Positions 1 to 10,958 of a stretch of DNA of 64,000 bases are shown here, piece after piece. Each line of letters begins with the position of its first letter. Position 1 is the first letter of the stretch. The translations under genes and the position numbers were made by a program. This stretch comes from Pseudoips prasinana (lineage: Eukaryota; Arthropoda; Insecta; Lepidoptera; Nolidae): NCBI GenBank assembly GCA_951640165.1, contig OX621261.1, positions 2,294,001 to 2,358,000 on the forward strand, in the 5' to 3' direction. The notes under the pieces are model-generated. The model made no database searches. It saw nothing but the letters and a program-made list of their open reading frames with translations, and was not told the DNA's origin.

Positions 1-184
1 AAATTTGAGAGATAACATGTTATTTCAAGTATGGTATAGCTAAATTTATACACAAATTAGTTAATAATGTACTAGTAAAAATAATGTTAGTTAAAATATC
101 TATCCTGTCGCCATATTAATTTATATTTATTATTAGACTAGCTACGATGGTAAAATTTAGACGTGCATTCTTTCTTGTTTTGAA

Positions 185-355
185 AGCTGATAACTGATAT
201 ACTACTTTTATTCTGTAAATATATACTTATATAGATAATTACAGACTCAGGACAAACAGACATGTTCATGCACACAAATATCTTTCCTGGGTGAGAATCA
301 AACCCATGACCTGCAGCGTAAAAGGCAAGCATTTACCAACCACAACTTACTGGCG
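185..355 (-). mobile_element. tRNA-derived SINE, family B, partial
   Basis: I use 'family B' for a ~250-bp SINE seen about ten times here. Its minus-strand head carries a box-B-like GGTTTGATTCTC followed by CACCCAGGAAAGATATTTGTG and a body with ACATGTCTGTTTGTCCTGAG. This copy has head and middle and lacks the usual 3' end (CAGATGGCCGTGTGTGAATAATGTCCCAGG). Non-autonomous; mobilised by a LINE by family analogy. Confidence 0.7.
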
Positions 356-362
356 GTCAAAC

Positions 363-753
363 TATAATGCCTTGCTAATAAATAAAAAGAAGGAAATGTC
401 ATAAAAAAAGTCGTTCCAATCAAATATTGTAATTATTATAGCATATAATTTTGAGAATAGTCGGTACTGAGTTGAGTCTTATCGTGTTATAAATAAGGTT
501 CTCTTTGAAATGTGAATCGAACTGCTGTTGAGACATTAAGAAACTAGTGTGTAGAGAAAGTCGGAGCACATTGTTCTGTATTTAATAACGTGGAAACGTA
601 CGGGTTGTCACCGGTAATTGAGTAGCGTTAGCAAAACACGTTTGTTTTCTCAAAACTAAATGGTTTCTAAGAATATAATTACATACATACATCACAGTAT
701 ATGTGCGACACAGAAAAAGCTATAAATAGTAACACAAAAAAATTTTGGTCGTG
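363..753. other. AT-rich stretch, nothing recognised
   Basis: No coding frame, tandem repeat or repeat shared with the rest of the window was seen here. It sits between a SINE fragment and a MITE fragment. Confidence 0.4.
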
Positions 754-862
754 TACAACATGTAACGTAATTAACGCACGCCCTCAGACACCCCAGTTAG
801 AATATTATAATGTAATCATAATACATACACTGAATTTTTTATTTTACATAAACTTATTAAGG
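754..862 (+). mobile_element. MITE family M, left-end fragment
   Basis: It starts with the terminal sequence ACAACATGTAACGTAATTAA and runs through CACTGAATTTTT, as in the complete copies at 32107-32504 and 39873-40271, then stops. The right inverted terminus is missing, so this is a broken copy. Confidence 0.7.
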
Positions 863-881
863 CACGAATTAAATGTTATCA

Positions 882-1112
882 TTATGGCGGACCTTGTGTT
901 TATAACGACGGTCGCGCTTTAATGCTACCACCGGATCCAAAGCGCCCCAACTGAGAAGAAAATCCGTTCTATGGCAAAAATGGCCGGTGAAAAGGCGTCT
1001 ATCTTAGCATTGGCCGTCGCAATATTGCGACAGCGCTGATGTTCTGATAGCGCCCGACTGTGAGGTTCACGGATAGTTACCCCCATTACATACTATAATA
1101 AAATGAAATGAA
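882..1112 (+). mobile_element. LINE 3'-end-like fragments with (GAAAT)n tail
   Basis: The stretch up to ~956 matches, in inverse orientation, the repeat at 45055-45150 (TGCTACCACCGGATCC). The rest, with TAGCATTGGCCGTCGCAAT, resembles the minus-strand sequence at 51660-51790. It ends AATAAAATGAAATGAAATAA, a polyadenylation-like signal followed by a short microsatellite, as expected for a LINE 3' end. No coding part is visible. The clade cannot be told. Confidence 0.5.
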
Positions 1113-1318
1113 ATAACAGATATTTGATAAACTAAAAACATTAATAATACAAATAAAAAGAATTTAATACAGTGAAGAAGATAGAAATATGTACCTAAGT
1201 ATGTCGAGAAAAAAAAATAGCATTAAATCACAAAATAATAATATAAATGAGATTCATACAATTTCAATTTGATAAAATAATTTAAATACTAGATTAACAT
1301 CAAATACATTTCATACAC

Positions 1319-3311
1319 TTAGTGCAGTCATTGAAGCGAAAAATACGGTCTTACCTCCGAATTTTTTTACTGTGAACCGATTTGCATGAAATTTTGGAAT
1401 TAGGCTCATCTTACCATTAACTTCAAAAGTGAAAATGATCTGAACTCCGCCTTTTATTTTTAAAGGGTGTAAACAACCCCTTAATAGAAAAATGGACGTT
1501 GAGTTATTTTATCGCTAGAAAACATGTCTAATAGTAAGTGGTGAAATTGTAAAGTATTTTCTAACATAATTACCTCATATAAAAATCATTTTCAACCCCT
1601 TGAAAATCTTACAACCCTTGCAAACAACCCCTTAATTGAAACAATCACAATAAAATACTTTGGTATGACATAAAAAGATGTAAGTATAGAGTAAGTAATA
1701 TTTTATATTCTCTATAATAATTATCAAATTTTTAACCCCTTTTCAACCCTTGAAAACTACCCCTTGATAAAATATTGTAATTTTTTTTTTATAAAATGAA
1801 AAGGAATTAAATATTATTCCACACTCTCGAAAATGATTATCATATTCTTAAGCTTTTCTACCCTTAAAACTACCCCTTAATTAAAACAGTCAATATATAT
1901 GATTACATATTTGAAAATAATTTAATTTAGAGTAAAAAATTGGCATTTATTGAATAAAATGTTTACAAATTATATAAAATTGTACTATTATTATTAAAAT
2001 ATAATATTATTATATATATACATATAAGAACGTTGGTATGTATTCATGCCCACGTCTCCAAAATATATGAGCCATATTATGTATATATATACATATTACA
2101 ATAGTTGTGGGTCTCTATTATACTGCGTCCTTTCACATTGCTCCAAATATTCACACTCCGCAATTTTCAGTTACTAAGTAGAAAAAAATATGATAAGTTT
2201 TTGGACCATAACTCCTTCAATTTTCATGCTATCACAATTTATAAAATACCATTGTAAAGGTAATTAAGAGAGCTACAACATCCTGCATTGTAATATATAG
2301 TAAAAATCCTTTTTCTAAAACGGTGAAGGGTTAAAGGGCTTAAGAGAGGCTGTGATTCCGCTGCCACGCGCTCTTTAAACAATCATATCTCCGTCAATTT
2401 TTGTTTGACAGAAAAAACAAACAAACCAAATTGTTTGTCAAAAAAATACCTAAATTTTTTATCCGTACACTTTTATACGTATCTGTCGTCATTTTTGAGA
2501 TATTATGTAAAAAAGTGGGTTTTTAAAAAATTTGAAATTTCGTTTTTTTTTGTAATCGTGAATTTTTTGAAAAATATGTGTCCTGAAGCAGCCAAACTGC
2601 TACTATCTATCAAACTCTTCATAATAAAGTTAATTCTAGGCGGAATACGATTTATTTTAATTTTGGTGGGAATGGCACTTATGAAACCCATTGATTTAAA
2701 AGAAAAAACATTCGATGCTCCCCTTATTTGCAATACAGCTCACTTATTTTACGTGCAAAAGACTTTTAATAGTAGTTTTTTATACTAGAATGCATAAAAT
2801 GCATCTGCTTGCCGCTAGGTGGCATTAACCACATCGATTAAATTTCAGACAAAATAAAAAACGGCTTTGATCTTTAATATCTAGCGTAATATTGCACTTA
2901 GAATACTTTATAAAAAACCAAATTTTTCATTGTTTTACCTGCTACAATTTTGTTCTGTATAAAATTTTCGAGAAACGTATATTTTTGGAGATATTTGCAA
3001 AAAACCGATGAAAAACGTGAGAAAATTGCGAATTTTCAATTGCCAATAACTTGAAAAGTATTGGATTTTTTGAAAAACTTTATAGTTGATTTTTCGCTTA
3101 AAATTAGGCCTTCTATCGATATCCGAGGTTATTTTGAAAATAAAACAATTCACCCCCGAGAAGGGGTGGCAAGCACCCCCAGGGTGGTTGCGGAGTACAA
3201 ATCATTTTCACTTTTGAAGTTAAGGGTAAGATGAACCTAATTCCAAAATTGTATGCAATTCGGTTCACAGTAAAAAAAATCGGAGCAATAATGCTTCAAT
3301 GACTGCACTAA
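1319..3311. mobile_element. 2-kb DNA element with ~130-bp terminal inverted repeats, family unknown
   Basis: The first ~130 bases (starting TTAGTGCAGTCATTGAAGC) and the reverse complement of the last ~130 (ending GCTTCAATGACTGCACTAA) align over most of their length, including TTTTACTGTGAACCGA and CATCTTACC. No clear target duplication is seen: left flank CATACAC, right flank CTATCAT. The interior (1440-1890) repeats a motif of the type AACCCCTTAATTGAAAC about three times. The longest frame (2405-2788, 127 codons) is low-complexity K/F/L-rich and resembles no transposase I know. Best read as a non-autonomous foldback-type element. Confidence 0.6.
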
Positions 3312-3796
3312 CTATCATATGTGATTCTGACTGCTTTAGCGGAGACGTGGGCAAAAAAGTTTATAAAACCTTCATACTTTGACGATAAATTAGGTTAAGC
3401 AAACATATTGTGTAATTATTAAATAAATTTAAAGCCTTCGATTTACATTCAGTTTGTTTAATAAATTAAAATTATATTTTTATGTGTAAGACATTTGCAC
3501 GCCGAAAGGCTAATATGGAACGGTAATAATAATTAGAAATAAGAACATTGTAAGACCCATATTTCTGCAAACAAAATAATTTGAATTTGAATTTGAAATT
3601 TGCAAATATACGGCATATCTAGTTCCTGACTGTGGACTCTGGCAATCTATACTGAAGGACATCCTCGGATTGCTATTGACGTTCCAACAAATATCTTTTA
3701 AACCTTTTACGGAAGGTAGTGTACTAGCTACCACCTAACTGTGGTCTCCAACTCGCATAACAAGCGCAGTGACTACGGAAAACCCCTCCATACGGC

Positions 3797-4314
3797 AATA
3801 TATTATATCCCGGGACATTATTCACACACGGCCATCTGATCCAAAACTAAACAGAGCTTGTACTATGGTAACTGATATACTACATACTAGCTGTGCCCCG
3901 CGTTTTTACCCGCGTTAATCTTTATAAATTATCACAACTCTTCCCCAGTAGGTGATAGCGTGATAATATGTAGCTTATATGTTGACCCGACCTCTTAGTA
4001 ATATTCATGCAAAGTTTGAAGTAAAACCATGTAATTTATTACATGGTTTTACTTCAAACTTTGCATTTTGCATTGCATGCAACTTTGCATTTGTCAATTT
4101 GTCGGTTTACCGACAAATTGACAAAAAATCTTCAAACTATATTTTTGGCTTCGATATCGATTGTAGATCACGCCCCAAGTATCCTTTTAATAAAATATTC
4201 AATGTACAGTTTTGACTTTCCTACCATTTTATTATATGTATAGATACTACTATTTTTGTAAATACATACTTATATAGATATTTTACGCCCAGACTCAGGA
4301 CAAACAGACTACGG
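3797..4314 (-). mobile_element. SINE family B split by a Helitron-like element
   Basis: Minus-strand SINE B 3' end (CGGGACATTATTCACACACG) lies at 3797-3886 and its middle resumes at 4245-4314 (TACTTATATAGAT, CTCAGGACAAACAGAC). The 358-bp Helitron-like copy sits between. The SINE head is missing because the match stops at 4314. Joining the halves recreates the uninterrupted form seen at 21700-21750. Confidence 0.75.
3887..4244 (-). mobile_element. Helitron-like element, type A, with internal foldbacks
   Basis: On the minus strand it starts TCTATACATATAAT and ends GGCACAGCTAG followed by T, the TC...CTAG ends expected of Helitrons, with insertion between A and T. Type A copies are usually ~310-320 bp. 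This one is longer because it holds two near-perfect inverted duplications: 4007-4035/4038-4066 (29-bp arms, 2-bp spacer) and 4090-4106/4109-4125 (17-bp arms, 2-bp spacer). No coding capacity. Confidence 0.75.
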
Positions 4315-4449
4315 CAAACTTACGAACACTTCAAATGGGGAATAAGCTGGGGAATGCGTGTCGAGACCGTTACAAAAAATGTGACACGCGAGAGTGTGTG
4401 ATGTGCGAGGCGGACGGAAGTTGAGAGGGACCTATAAGTTAGTGAAGAC

Positions 4450-5060
4450 AGACATGTATGTTACATTTTGGGGCATATTCTAACCCCCGGTCTTAGAGAC
4501 AATGATGACGTGGAGAGGGAAAGGAGGGCGTTGTCAGTGAGAGTGAACATGATAGCCCACAGGTTTGCGCGATGCTCAAAAAATGTAAAAATTACCCTGT
4601 TCAGAGCCTATTGCACATCGTTCTATACTTGCAGCCTGTGGGCTAGATATACTCAAAAAGCTTACAATACCCTCCGTATCCAATACAACAATGCTTTTAG
4701 GGTTCTGTTGGGGCTACCCCGCTTCTGTAGCGCGTCAGGGATGTTCGCTGAAGCGCGAGTAGACTGTTTTTTAACTACTATGCGCAAAAGGTGTATCTTT
4801 GGTGCGCAGGGTGCGGGCTAGCTCCAACAGTATACTGGCAGTGATTGCAGACAGGCTGGACTGCACCTATGTCAATCACTGCTGTTCAACTTCGCATGGA
4901 GTGGTCCAGCGGTGATTGTAATACTTTTTAATTTATTTGTTATTTTAGTTTTTAATATTTTTGTAATATACTAAAATAGGCTTAAGTTTTTATTCTTATG
5001 TATTACTAACCAAAAATGAGTCATGGATACTTGAAATAAAAGATTATTATTATTATTATT
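4450..5060 (+). pseudogene. LINE RT C-terminal fragment and 3' UTR
   Basis: The frame reads YILGHILTPGLRDNDD and RARCSKNVKITLFRAYC, then YNNAFRVLLGLPRFCSASGM. This matches the C-terminal region after the polymerase domain in a jockey-group LINE that I recall as common in Lepidoptera. The frame ends at 4821, before the usual end of the protein. The downstream AT-rich 3' UTR has AATAAAAG followed by (ATT)n at 5043-5060, a typical LINE tail. 5'-truncated; the catalytic RT core is absent. Confidence 0.7.
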
Positions 5061-5167
5061 TATCATTGTAGGGGCCAGAGAGAGAGGTGGCACATTTTAT
5101 CTCTCTCTTTATACCGTAATCAGTTACGTTTCCTATAACTAAGTTTTACTTTAATTAATACAGTTAA

Positions 5168-5263
5168 TCTGGACAGTCAGGGTATCGCACATCCTTTTTA
5201 CCTCATTTCTTGATTTGCTTCAAATGCGGTAAAAAGGATGTGCGATACCCTGACCGTCCAGAT
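5168..5263. repeat. Inverted duplication across a retroelement zinc-knuckle region
   Basis: Left arm 5168-5202 (TCTGGACAGTCAGGGTATCG...) and right arm 5229-5263 are reverse complements over 35 bp with one mismatch, separated by 26 bp. The right arm lies in the putative gag remnant, so the left arm looks like an inverted copy of gag sequence. Confidence 0.85.
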
Positions 5264-5296
5264 TGTAATATTGCTACATCCAGTCCAAAAAACTAG
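5207..5296 (+). pseudogene. gag: Ty3/gypsy gag C-terminal remnant (decayed zinc knuckle)
   Basis: An open frame gives ICFKCGKKD and further on DRPDCN before a TAG at 5294. CX2C followed by GKK is how a retroviral-type CCHC knuckle begins, but the histidine and last cysteine are not at the expected spacing, so it is degenerate or not functional. It lies six bases upstream of the pol ORF and in another frame, the usual gag/pol arrangement. The rest of gag and the 5' LTR are absent. Inference from position and motif only. Confidence 0.5.
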
Positions 5297-5301
5297 GAAG
5301 C

Positions 5302-8300
5302 TTGGATTGTGATGACATATTGCATAATAGCTCTAATTCTAAAGGCAATTTTGATGAGACTGAATGGATAGACTGGCTAGATTTTGTCTCTAAATATTCT
5401 TCTTGTTACTATGTCAACTCAATCCTAAATTCTAAATCTACTAACATTAATAGTCGTCCTTATGCTTCAGTAATCATTAACGGTCAATCTGTTGTGGGTC
5501 TTTTGGATACAGGTTCCGCAGTAACAATACTAGGCAAAAATAAACATCAACAATTTATAGATTCCGGATTTAAATTACACAATTGTAATACTAATTTACA
5601 ATTCATCGCAGCTGGTGGAGAAAAAATTTATCCTATTGGTATTTTGTATCTACCCATTTCTTTTGCTACTCAATTACATATTATAACAGCGTACGTTGCA
5701 CCAGGTATTCAAACTGAATTAATTTTGGGTATGGATTTTTGGAATCACTTTGGTCTTTTTCCTACATATTTAGATAATATTACTCTAAAACATGCAGATA
5801 CAACATTAGGTGAAATATCTGTAAATAATGCTAATCAATTATGCTCTTATGATCACTTGACTGCTACACAAAAAATAACAGCTGATCATATTATACAACA
5901 ATTTCGACAAATTTCATATGAAAAATGTGGTCTTGGCCGTACTTCTTTAATTACGCATACTATCGACACTGGAGATGCTTTACCAATTCGTCAAAGATAT
6001 TATAGAATGTCTCCTGAAAAGCAGCGAATTCTAGTTGAGCAGCTTGATGAAATGGTAAAGGAAGATGTAGTTGAGCCTTGCGATAGTCCATGGTCATCAC
6101 CGGTCCTCTTAACTCCTAAAAAGAACGGCGACCTCAGGTTTTGTCTTGATAGCCGAAAATTGAACGCTATCACTAAGAAGGATGCTTATAGTCTACCCTA
6201 TATTTCCGAAATCCTTGACAATCTTCGTGATGCTAAGTATTTAACAAGTCTAGACCTTTCTAAAAGTTTTTGGCAAACTCCGATTAGAAAAGAAGATCGT
6301 TGCAAGACCGCTTTTTATGTTCCATCGCGTGGCACTTATCAATTCAAGTGTATGCCATTTGGACTCACCAATGCGCCTGCCACACAACAGAGATTGGTGG
6401 ATATTTTATTTTATGGTCCAGAATTTGAAAACCTAGTTTTTGTATTTGTAGATGACATAATTATAATTTCTCCAACATTTGAGAAACATATATCACTTTT
6501 ACTCCGCGTTCTAGAAAAATTAAAATATGCTAATCTTACTATAAATTTTGAAAAATGCCTTTTCTTTAGACAACAATTAAAATATTTGGGCTATGTTATT
6601 GATATCAATGGTTTACATGCTGATCCTACTAAAATTGAAGCCATTGTAAACTACCCGGTTCCTAGAAACCGTAAGGAAGTACGTCGATTTTTAGGCACTG
6701 CATCGTGGTACCGTAAGTTTATAAAAGATTTTAGCTCTCTGGCTGCTCCCTTGAATAAACTAACTTCTCAAGGTAAAAACGTTTTACCTTTTTCATGGTC
6801 TAATGAAGCTGATAATGCCTTCAGAAAACTAAAAGAAAGGTTAATCTCTGCACCTATATTAGCCTGCCCTAATTATTCTATGCCATTCGAAATGCATACT
6901 GATGCGAGTGACTACGGTATCGGTGCCGTATTAACTCAAACTATTGACGGTACTGAGAAGGTAATAGCGTACATGAGCAAATCTCTATCTCAAAGCGAAC
7001 GTAACTACAGTGCTACAGAACGTGAAGCTTTGGCTGTTCTCACTTCTATCGAACATTGGCGATGCTACCTCGAGAATGGAAAGAAATTTACAGTCTACAC
7101 AGACCATTCTGCTCTAAAATGGTTCTTGAACATCAATAACCCTACTGGACGTCTTGCTCGCTGGGGTGTTCGTCTATCGGCGTATAACTTTGAAATTAAG
7201 CACCGTCGCGGAAAAGATAATGTTGTACCAGACAGTCTTTCTCGTGCTATAAATGTCTCTACTATAGATACAAATCCTAGTACTTCAATACCTGTAACTT
7301 CTGATCCTTGGTTTTTAAATATCTATAATGGCTGCGTTAATTCTCCTTTATCGTTTCTTAATTACCGAGTGTCTAATGGTAAACTATATCGTTTTATTAA
7401 AAGTTTAAACCCACTAGTAAAGGAGTTTGAATGGAAAGAGGTTATTCCTTCTGAATACCGTACTGATTTAATTACCAAAAACCATTGTGATCCAACTTCA
7501 GGTCATTTTGGTATCTTTAAAACCTACAAACGTCTCTCTTTAAAGTTTTTCTGGCCTAATATGCATCGTGACGTTTCAAATTTTGTAAACAACTGTGACA
7601 CCTGTATCTCTTATAAATGTGCTAACCACGCAACACTTGGAGAGATGGGTCGTCCTAAAGATTGCTCTAGACCTTTTCAATTTATCAGCATGGATCTTGT
7701 TGGACCTCTACCACCAACCAGACGACAAAATTGCTATCTTTTTGTCGTAACATGCTGTTTCTCTAAATACACCCTAATTTTTCCTATTCGTCGTGCTACT
7801 ACTGAAATCATAGCTAGAATTCTCGAAGATAATGTTTTCTTGGTACATGGTATACCTAGCACCGTTCTAATGGACAACGGTAAACAATTCGTCAGCAATA
7901 CCCTAAAACAATTGTATGCAACCTACAAAATTCCGAACGTGCACTACTGTCCTAAATATACGGCTCAAGTAAATTTGGTCGAACGTTACAATAAAACGAT
8001 TATCACTGCAATATCAAGTTTCATTGGGGATGATCATCGATCTTGGGATTCAAATGTACCTAAAATCCAATTTGCCCTAAACAGTTCGGTAAACGAGGTT
8101 ACTGGGTACACTCCATCATTTTTAGTTTTTGGCCGTGAACTTGTGTCTTGTGGTTCACACTATACGGATGTTGAAAGTGCTGATGATTTAATATTCAGTC
8201 CTAGAGATTCATACGCTGAAAACTTGGGATCTCTTCGTAAGATCTTTGAGAAAGTGCAACTATCACTACTCAAAGCACATTCACGAAACAGCGAACACTA

Positions 8301-8532
8301 CAATTTGCGCCGAAAAAGTTTTGAATTTAATGTAGGTGATACGGTGTGGAAACGCACGTATTATCAAAGCGACAAGGACAAAAAATTCTCAAAAAAATTA
8401 GCTCCAAAATATATTAAATGTCGTATAATTTCTAAGAAATCACCATTAGTCTATGTAATTGAAGATATGAATGGTAATAATTTAGGAACCTGGCATGTTA
8501 AAGATTTTAAAATAAATAATTACACATCTTAA
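5302..8532 (+). CDS. pol: Ty3/gypsy retrotransposon Pol polyprotein (protease, RT, RNase H, integrase)
   Basis: 1076 codons without interruption. Protease: LLDTGSAVTIL with the catalytic DTG at residues 69-71 and the flap-side ILGMDFW at ~141. Reverse transcriptase: LTSLDLSKSF near 314-323 and FVDD at 382-385, so the metal-binding aspartates are present. RNase H: HTDAS (D534), E574 and YTDHSALKW (D601). Integrase: HHCC zinc site H728, H735, C765, C768; DDE core D798, D858, E894. The C-terminal tail (KLAPKYIKCRI) fits a GPY/F-like region. All expected catalytic residues are there, so enzyme function is possible. The annotated Met is the first in frame; translation in vivo would probably come from a gag-pol frameshift. 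Gag and 5' LTR are lost, so the copy cannot complete a cycle alone. Confidence 0.93.
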   Translation: MDCDDILHNSSNSKGNFDETEWIDWLDFVSKYSSCYYVNSILNSKSTNINSRPYASVIINGQSVVGLLDTGSAVTILGKNKHQQFIDSGFKLHNCNTNLQFIAAGGEKIYPIGILYLPISFATQLHIITAYVAPGIQTELILGMDFWNHFGLFPTYLDNITLKHADTTLGEISVNNANQLCSYDHLTATQKITADHIIQQFRQISYEKCGLGRTSLITHTIDTGDALPIRQRYYRMSPEKQRILVEQLDEMVKEDVVEPCDSPWSSPVLLTPKKNGDLRFCLDSRKLNAITKKDAYSLPYISEILDNLRDAKYLTSLDLSKSFWQTPIRKEDRCKTAFYVPSRGTYQFKCMPFGLTNAPATQQRLVDILFYGPEFENLVFVFVDDIIIISPTFEKHISLLLRVLEKLKYANLTINFEKCLFFRQQLKYLGYVIDINGLHADPTKIEAIVNYPVPRNRKEVRRFLGTASWYRKFIKDFSSLAAPLNKLTSQGKNVLPFSWSNEADNAFRKLKERLISAPILACPNYSMPFEMHTDASDYGIGAVLTQTIDGTEKVIAYMSKSLSQSERNYSATEREALAVLTSIEHWRCYLENGKKFTVYTDHSALKWFLNINNPTGRLARWGVRLSAYNFEIKHRRGKDNVVPDSLSRAINVSTIDTNPSTSIPVTSDPWFLNIYNGCVNSPLSFLNYRVSNGKLYRFIKSLNPLVKEFEWKEVIPSEYRTDLITKNHCDPTSGHFGIFKTYKRLSLKFFWPNMHRDVSNFVNNCDTCISYKCANHATLGEMGRPKDCSRPFQFISMDLVGPLPPTRRQNCYLFVVTCCFSKYTLIFPIRRATTEIIARILEDNVFLVHGIPSTVLMDNGKQFVSNTLKQLYATYKIPNVHYCPKYTAQVNLVERYNKTIITAISSFIGDDHRSWDSNVPKIQFALNSSVNEVTGYTPSFLVFGRELVSCGSHYTDVESADDLIFSPRDSYAENLGSLRKIFEKVQLSLLKAHSRNSEHYNLRRKSFEFNVGDTVWKRTYYQSDKDKKFSKKLAPKYIKCRIISKKSPLVYVIEDMNGNNLGTWHVKDFKINNYTS

Positions 8533-9083
8533 CAACATTAAAATAGTTCTTTTTGCTTTTTGTAATTTTTCTGCCCTATAATATACTTTGCTACTAAACC
8601 TTCCAACAATTATGTCTATAATTTAATCTAGAAACGGTACTATATGTCTCATCTAAATTAAACTTTATCTTCTGTAAGTACCATTAATCTTAAAGACACC
8701 TAGGAAATTAAAAATGGATATTTATCTTGATGACCTAAAAGTCAAGATAATTTTGTTGTCTTAGCGACCTAAAAGTTAAGACAGTTGTCTATTGTATAAT
8801 TCTAGGTAATCGAGACAGTACAAGTATAGTTAAAATGACATAACAAAATTAACACCTACTACTGTTATAGGTGAGAATTTTGTGAAACAAATTGAAATTC
8901 TCTGTATATTAGACAGCAACACCACGATCTATAAAGTGGTGAATGCAATTTAGTGAAAGTGAGACGTATGTATGTTGTAACTGTGTGATGAATGAGTTGT
9001 AACCTTATAGCAGTAGGAAAAGTTAAGGACATATGTAGTTTGCTCAGTATGGAAGCGGATTTTTACTCAGGAAAAATCCTATC
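8533..9083 (+). other. Non-coding spacer between pol and polypurine tract
   Basis: About 550 bp with no long frame, so no env gene. This part of the gypsy element is AT-rich 3' untranslated sequence. Confidence 0.6.
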
Positions 9084-9098
9084 CTAAAAAGGGGGGTA
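9084..9098 (+). promoter_or_regulatory. Polypurine tract for plus-strand priming (gypsy)
   Basis: CTAAAAAGGGGGGTA lies directly before the TGTAACGCC that I take as the 3' LTR start. A purine run next to an LTR is the standard plus-strand primer site of LTR retrotransposons. Confidence 0.75.
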
Positions 9099-9949
9099 TG
9101 TAACGCCTTCAATTATTGCAGAGCAATGTAATGGAATCTTATAAGACTACGATTTTAAAACTACAATCTTAAACCTATTACGGTAATTTTTGTATCAATT
9201 TAAACCTTATTCTAATACCTAATTAAATATCTAAAATAACAAAACTGTAGACTTAAACCTACAACTTACCTTATTATACTAATTAATAATACAGAAACAT
9301 TAGTTACTTTTTATTTTTTAATCTGTGTATCGCCTACGCTGTATTCATTGAGTGAAGTGTTGTATGCAATGAACGGGATTACCGTCCGTTCACTCGCAGG
9401 TTCCGCTCATCGTGACATTTTTTGCATATCATGCACTCGACGAAATACTACGCTACTGCTGAGTTGTTCCTAAATTTTTTTATAAACTCATAATTTAAAT
9501 ATAAATTTAAATAGTACCAACGCGTACATTGTTCTAAAAAAACGCCGTATATCTATACATATAAAGTGTATTAGTGTTTAAACCCCACTTGGAGTTTCTT
9601 TTCTACGGAGTATACTTGCCACCTATAAATACACCACGTCTCCGAAGATCACCCCACCTCATCAGTTCCGGAACTCAATCTACAGCCTTAAGACTGCGCC
9701 GGACATCACTACACTACTACCAGGGGAGTGGTATTTTAAATTGTCAGATCGTACCCACAATCGTGTGATAAACCTACGACCCTTCTACCTAACCTTTTTT
9801 TATCTTGACACGCGGCAGCGTGTCGGGCCATGTTAATTTTTTTTCTTTGGTAATTAAATTATTTTTTAAAATTGATCTTTAGTCTTTTCTTCTTCTACCT
9901 ACCTACAAAACTATTCTATACATCGTGGAAACGCGACACTTTATTAACA
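9099..9949 (+). repeat. Probable 3' LTR of the gypsy element
   Basis: It starts TGTAACGCC just after the polypurine tract; a reasonable end is TTTATTAACA at 9949, giving the usual TG...CA ends and ~851 bp. A TATA-like CTATACATATAAAG lies at ~9551. No second LTR is present in the window, so the right boundary is a guess. Confidence 0.5.
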
Positions 9950-10097
9950 TTTTTCTTCTGACGCTACAAAATCCTATGAACTCCTTATTATTTGGGATAT
10001 TTATGATTATTGTCAGTTCAAGGGCTTACTGTATGGGTTGATATGATATTATATAACGTAGAACAGAAGTATATAACAAGTTATATGTAGTACTGAT

Positions 10098-10290
10098 GTC
10101 CTCCCGGCCGAATATCGACCACGGCGGCCAGTCTTAATGGAGATTAGCCAATTGCGCAGGATATATTATAGTGTACAAGTGTGTGCACAAATACAGGGGC
10201 CCGTTCTATTCCATCACTCTCGTGATCCGATGGGACGAATAGCGACACGACCGGAAAGAGGTCAGGTAATTGAGGTAAGGAGGGGGTAAG
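10098..10290 (-). mobile_element. SINE family A, 3' part
   Basis: The minus strand matches the 3' half of the family A SINE (CATCGGATCACGAGAGTGATGG, ACACTTGTACACTATAATAT, CGGGAGGACATC), like the complete copies at 10351 and 36553. It lies head-to-head with the copy at 10351. Confidence 0.75.
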
Positions 10291-10350
10291 GGATCTGAGT
10301 GGTAAGGAATCACACACACAGCTATCTAGCTACACCAAGGGTTGTATTTA

Positions 10351-10735
10351 ACTACCTCGTTGGTCTAGCGGTAGCGTGTTCACCCGCAGAAAATGAGGTC
10401 CTGGGTTCAAATCCCGGGTCGGGCCAAAAGTGATTTTGGGACTTTTCTGTAAAAAGAAAAAATTCTCAGCATCAGACCGAAGTCTGGGAGTTGGCGGTAT
10501 CATACCCCCGTGCCTCGGAGAGCACATAAAGCCGTTGGTCCTGTACGTGTACCTGACATCTTCCGGTGTCGCTAGGCGTCCCATCGGATAATGAGAGTGA
10601 TGGAATAGAAAGTGCTCCTGTGTTTGTGCACACACTTGTGCACTATAATATTTCCCGCGCAGATGGCTTATCTCTATTGAAACTGGCCGCCGTAGCCGAA
10701 ATTCAGCTAGGAAGACATTGTTATTGTGTTAAGCG
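10351..10735 (+). mobile_element. SINE family A, near full length
   Basis: The tRNA-like head has box A TGGTCTAGCGGT and box B GGTTCAAATCC, an internal RNA polymerase III promoter. The ~385-bp body includes GTCTGGGAGTTGGCGGTAT and CCTCGGAGAGCAC and ends GGAAGACATTGTTATTG. It has no coding function. Other copies: 18035, 36553, 48167. Confidence 0.85.
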
Positions 10736-10779
10736 ATTTCTACGTTGTTTGTAATTGAACCCACCTCTGACTCAGGCCA

Positions 10780-10900
10780 TCCAAACAATTCCTAACACTT
10801 ACGGACGTGTCAGGGTTGTTCAAGCCGCCTAGTAGGCCTCTAACGTGGCTTAACCACTGTTGTCTAATGATTAAAACCGGGACCGACAGCTTAACACGAC
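10780..10900 (+). mobile_element. SINE family F fragment
   Basis: The motif GCCGCCTAGTAGGCCTCTAA and ATGATTAAAACCGGGACCGAC recurs in inverse orientation at 42670-42843. This is a dispersed short repeat of SINE style; its head is not clear in this copy. Confidence 0.5.
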
Positions 10901-10958
10901 AGCTTGACACATAATTACACGTATTATTATTATGAACGTACATATAATTAGTAAGTAG

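Noticed and set aside
2405..2788. 127-codon frame inside the 2-kb TIR element
   Set aside because: Low-complexity, K/F/L-rich, overlaps an antisense frame of similar quality, no known domain.
10348..10635. 95-codon frame and similar frames in SINE A copies
   Set aside because: They lie wholly within a SINE and are not shared by other copies as a protein.
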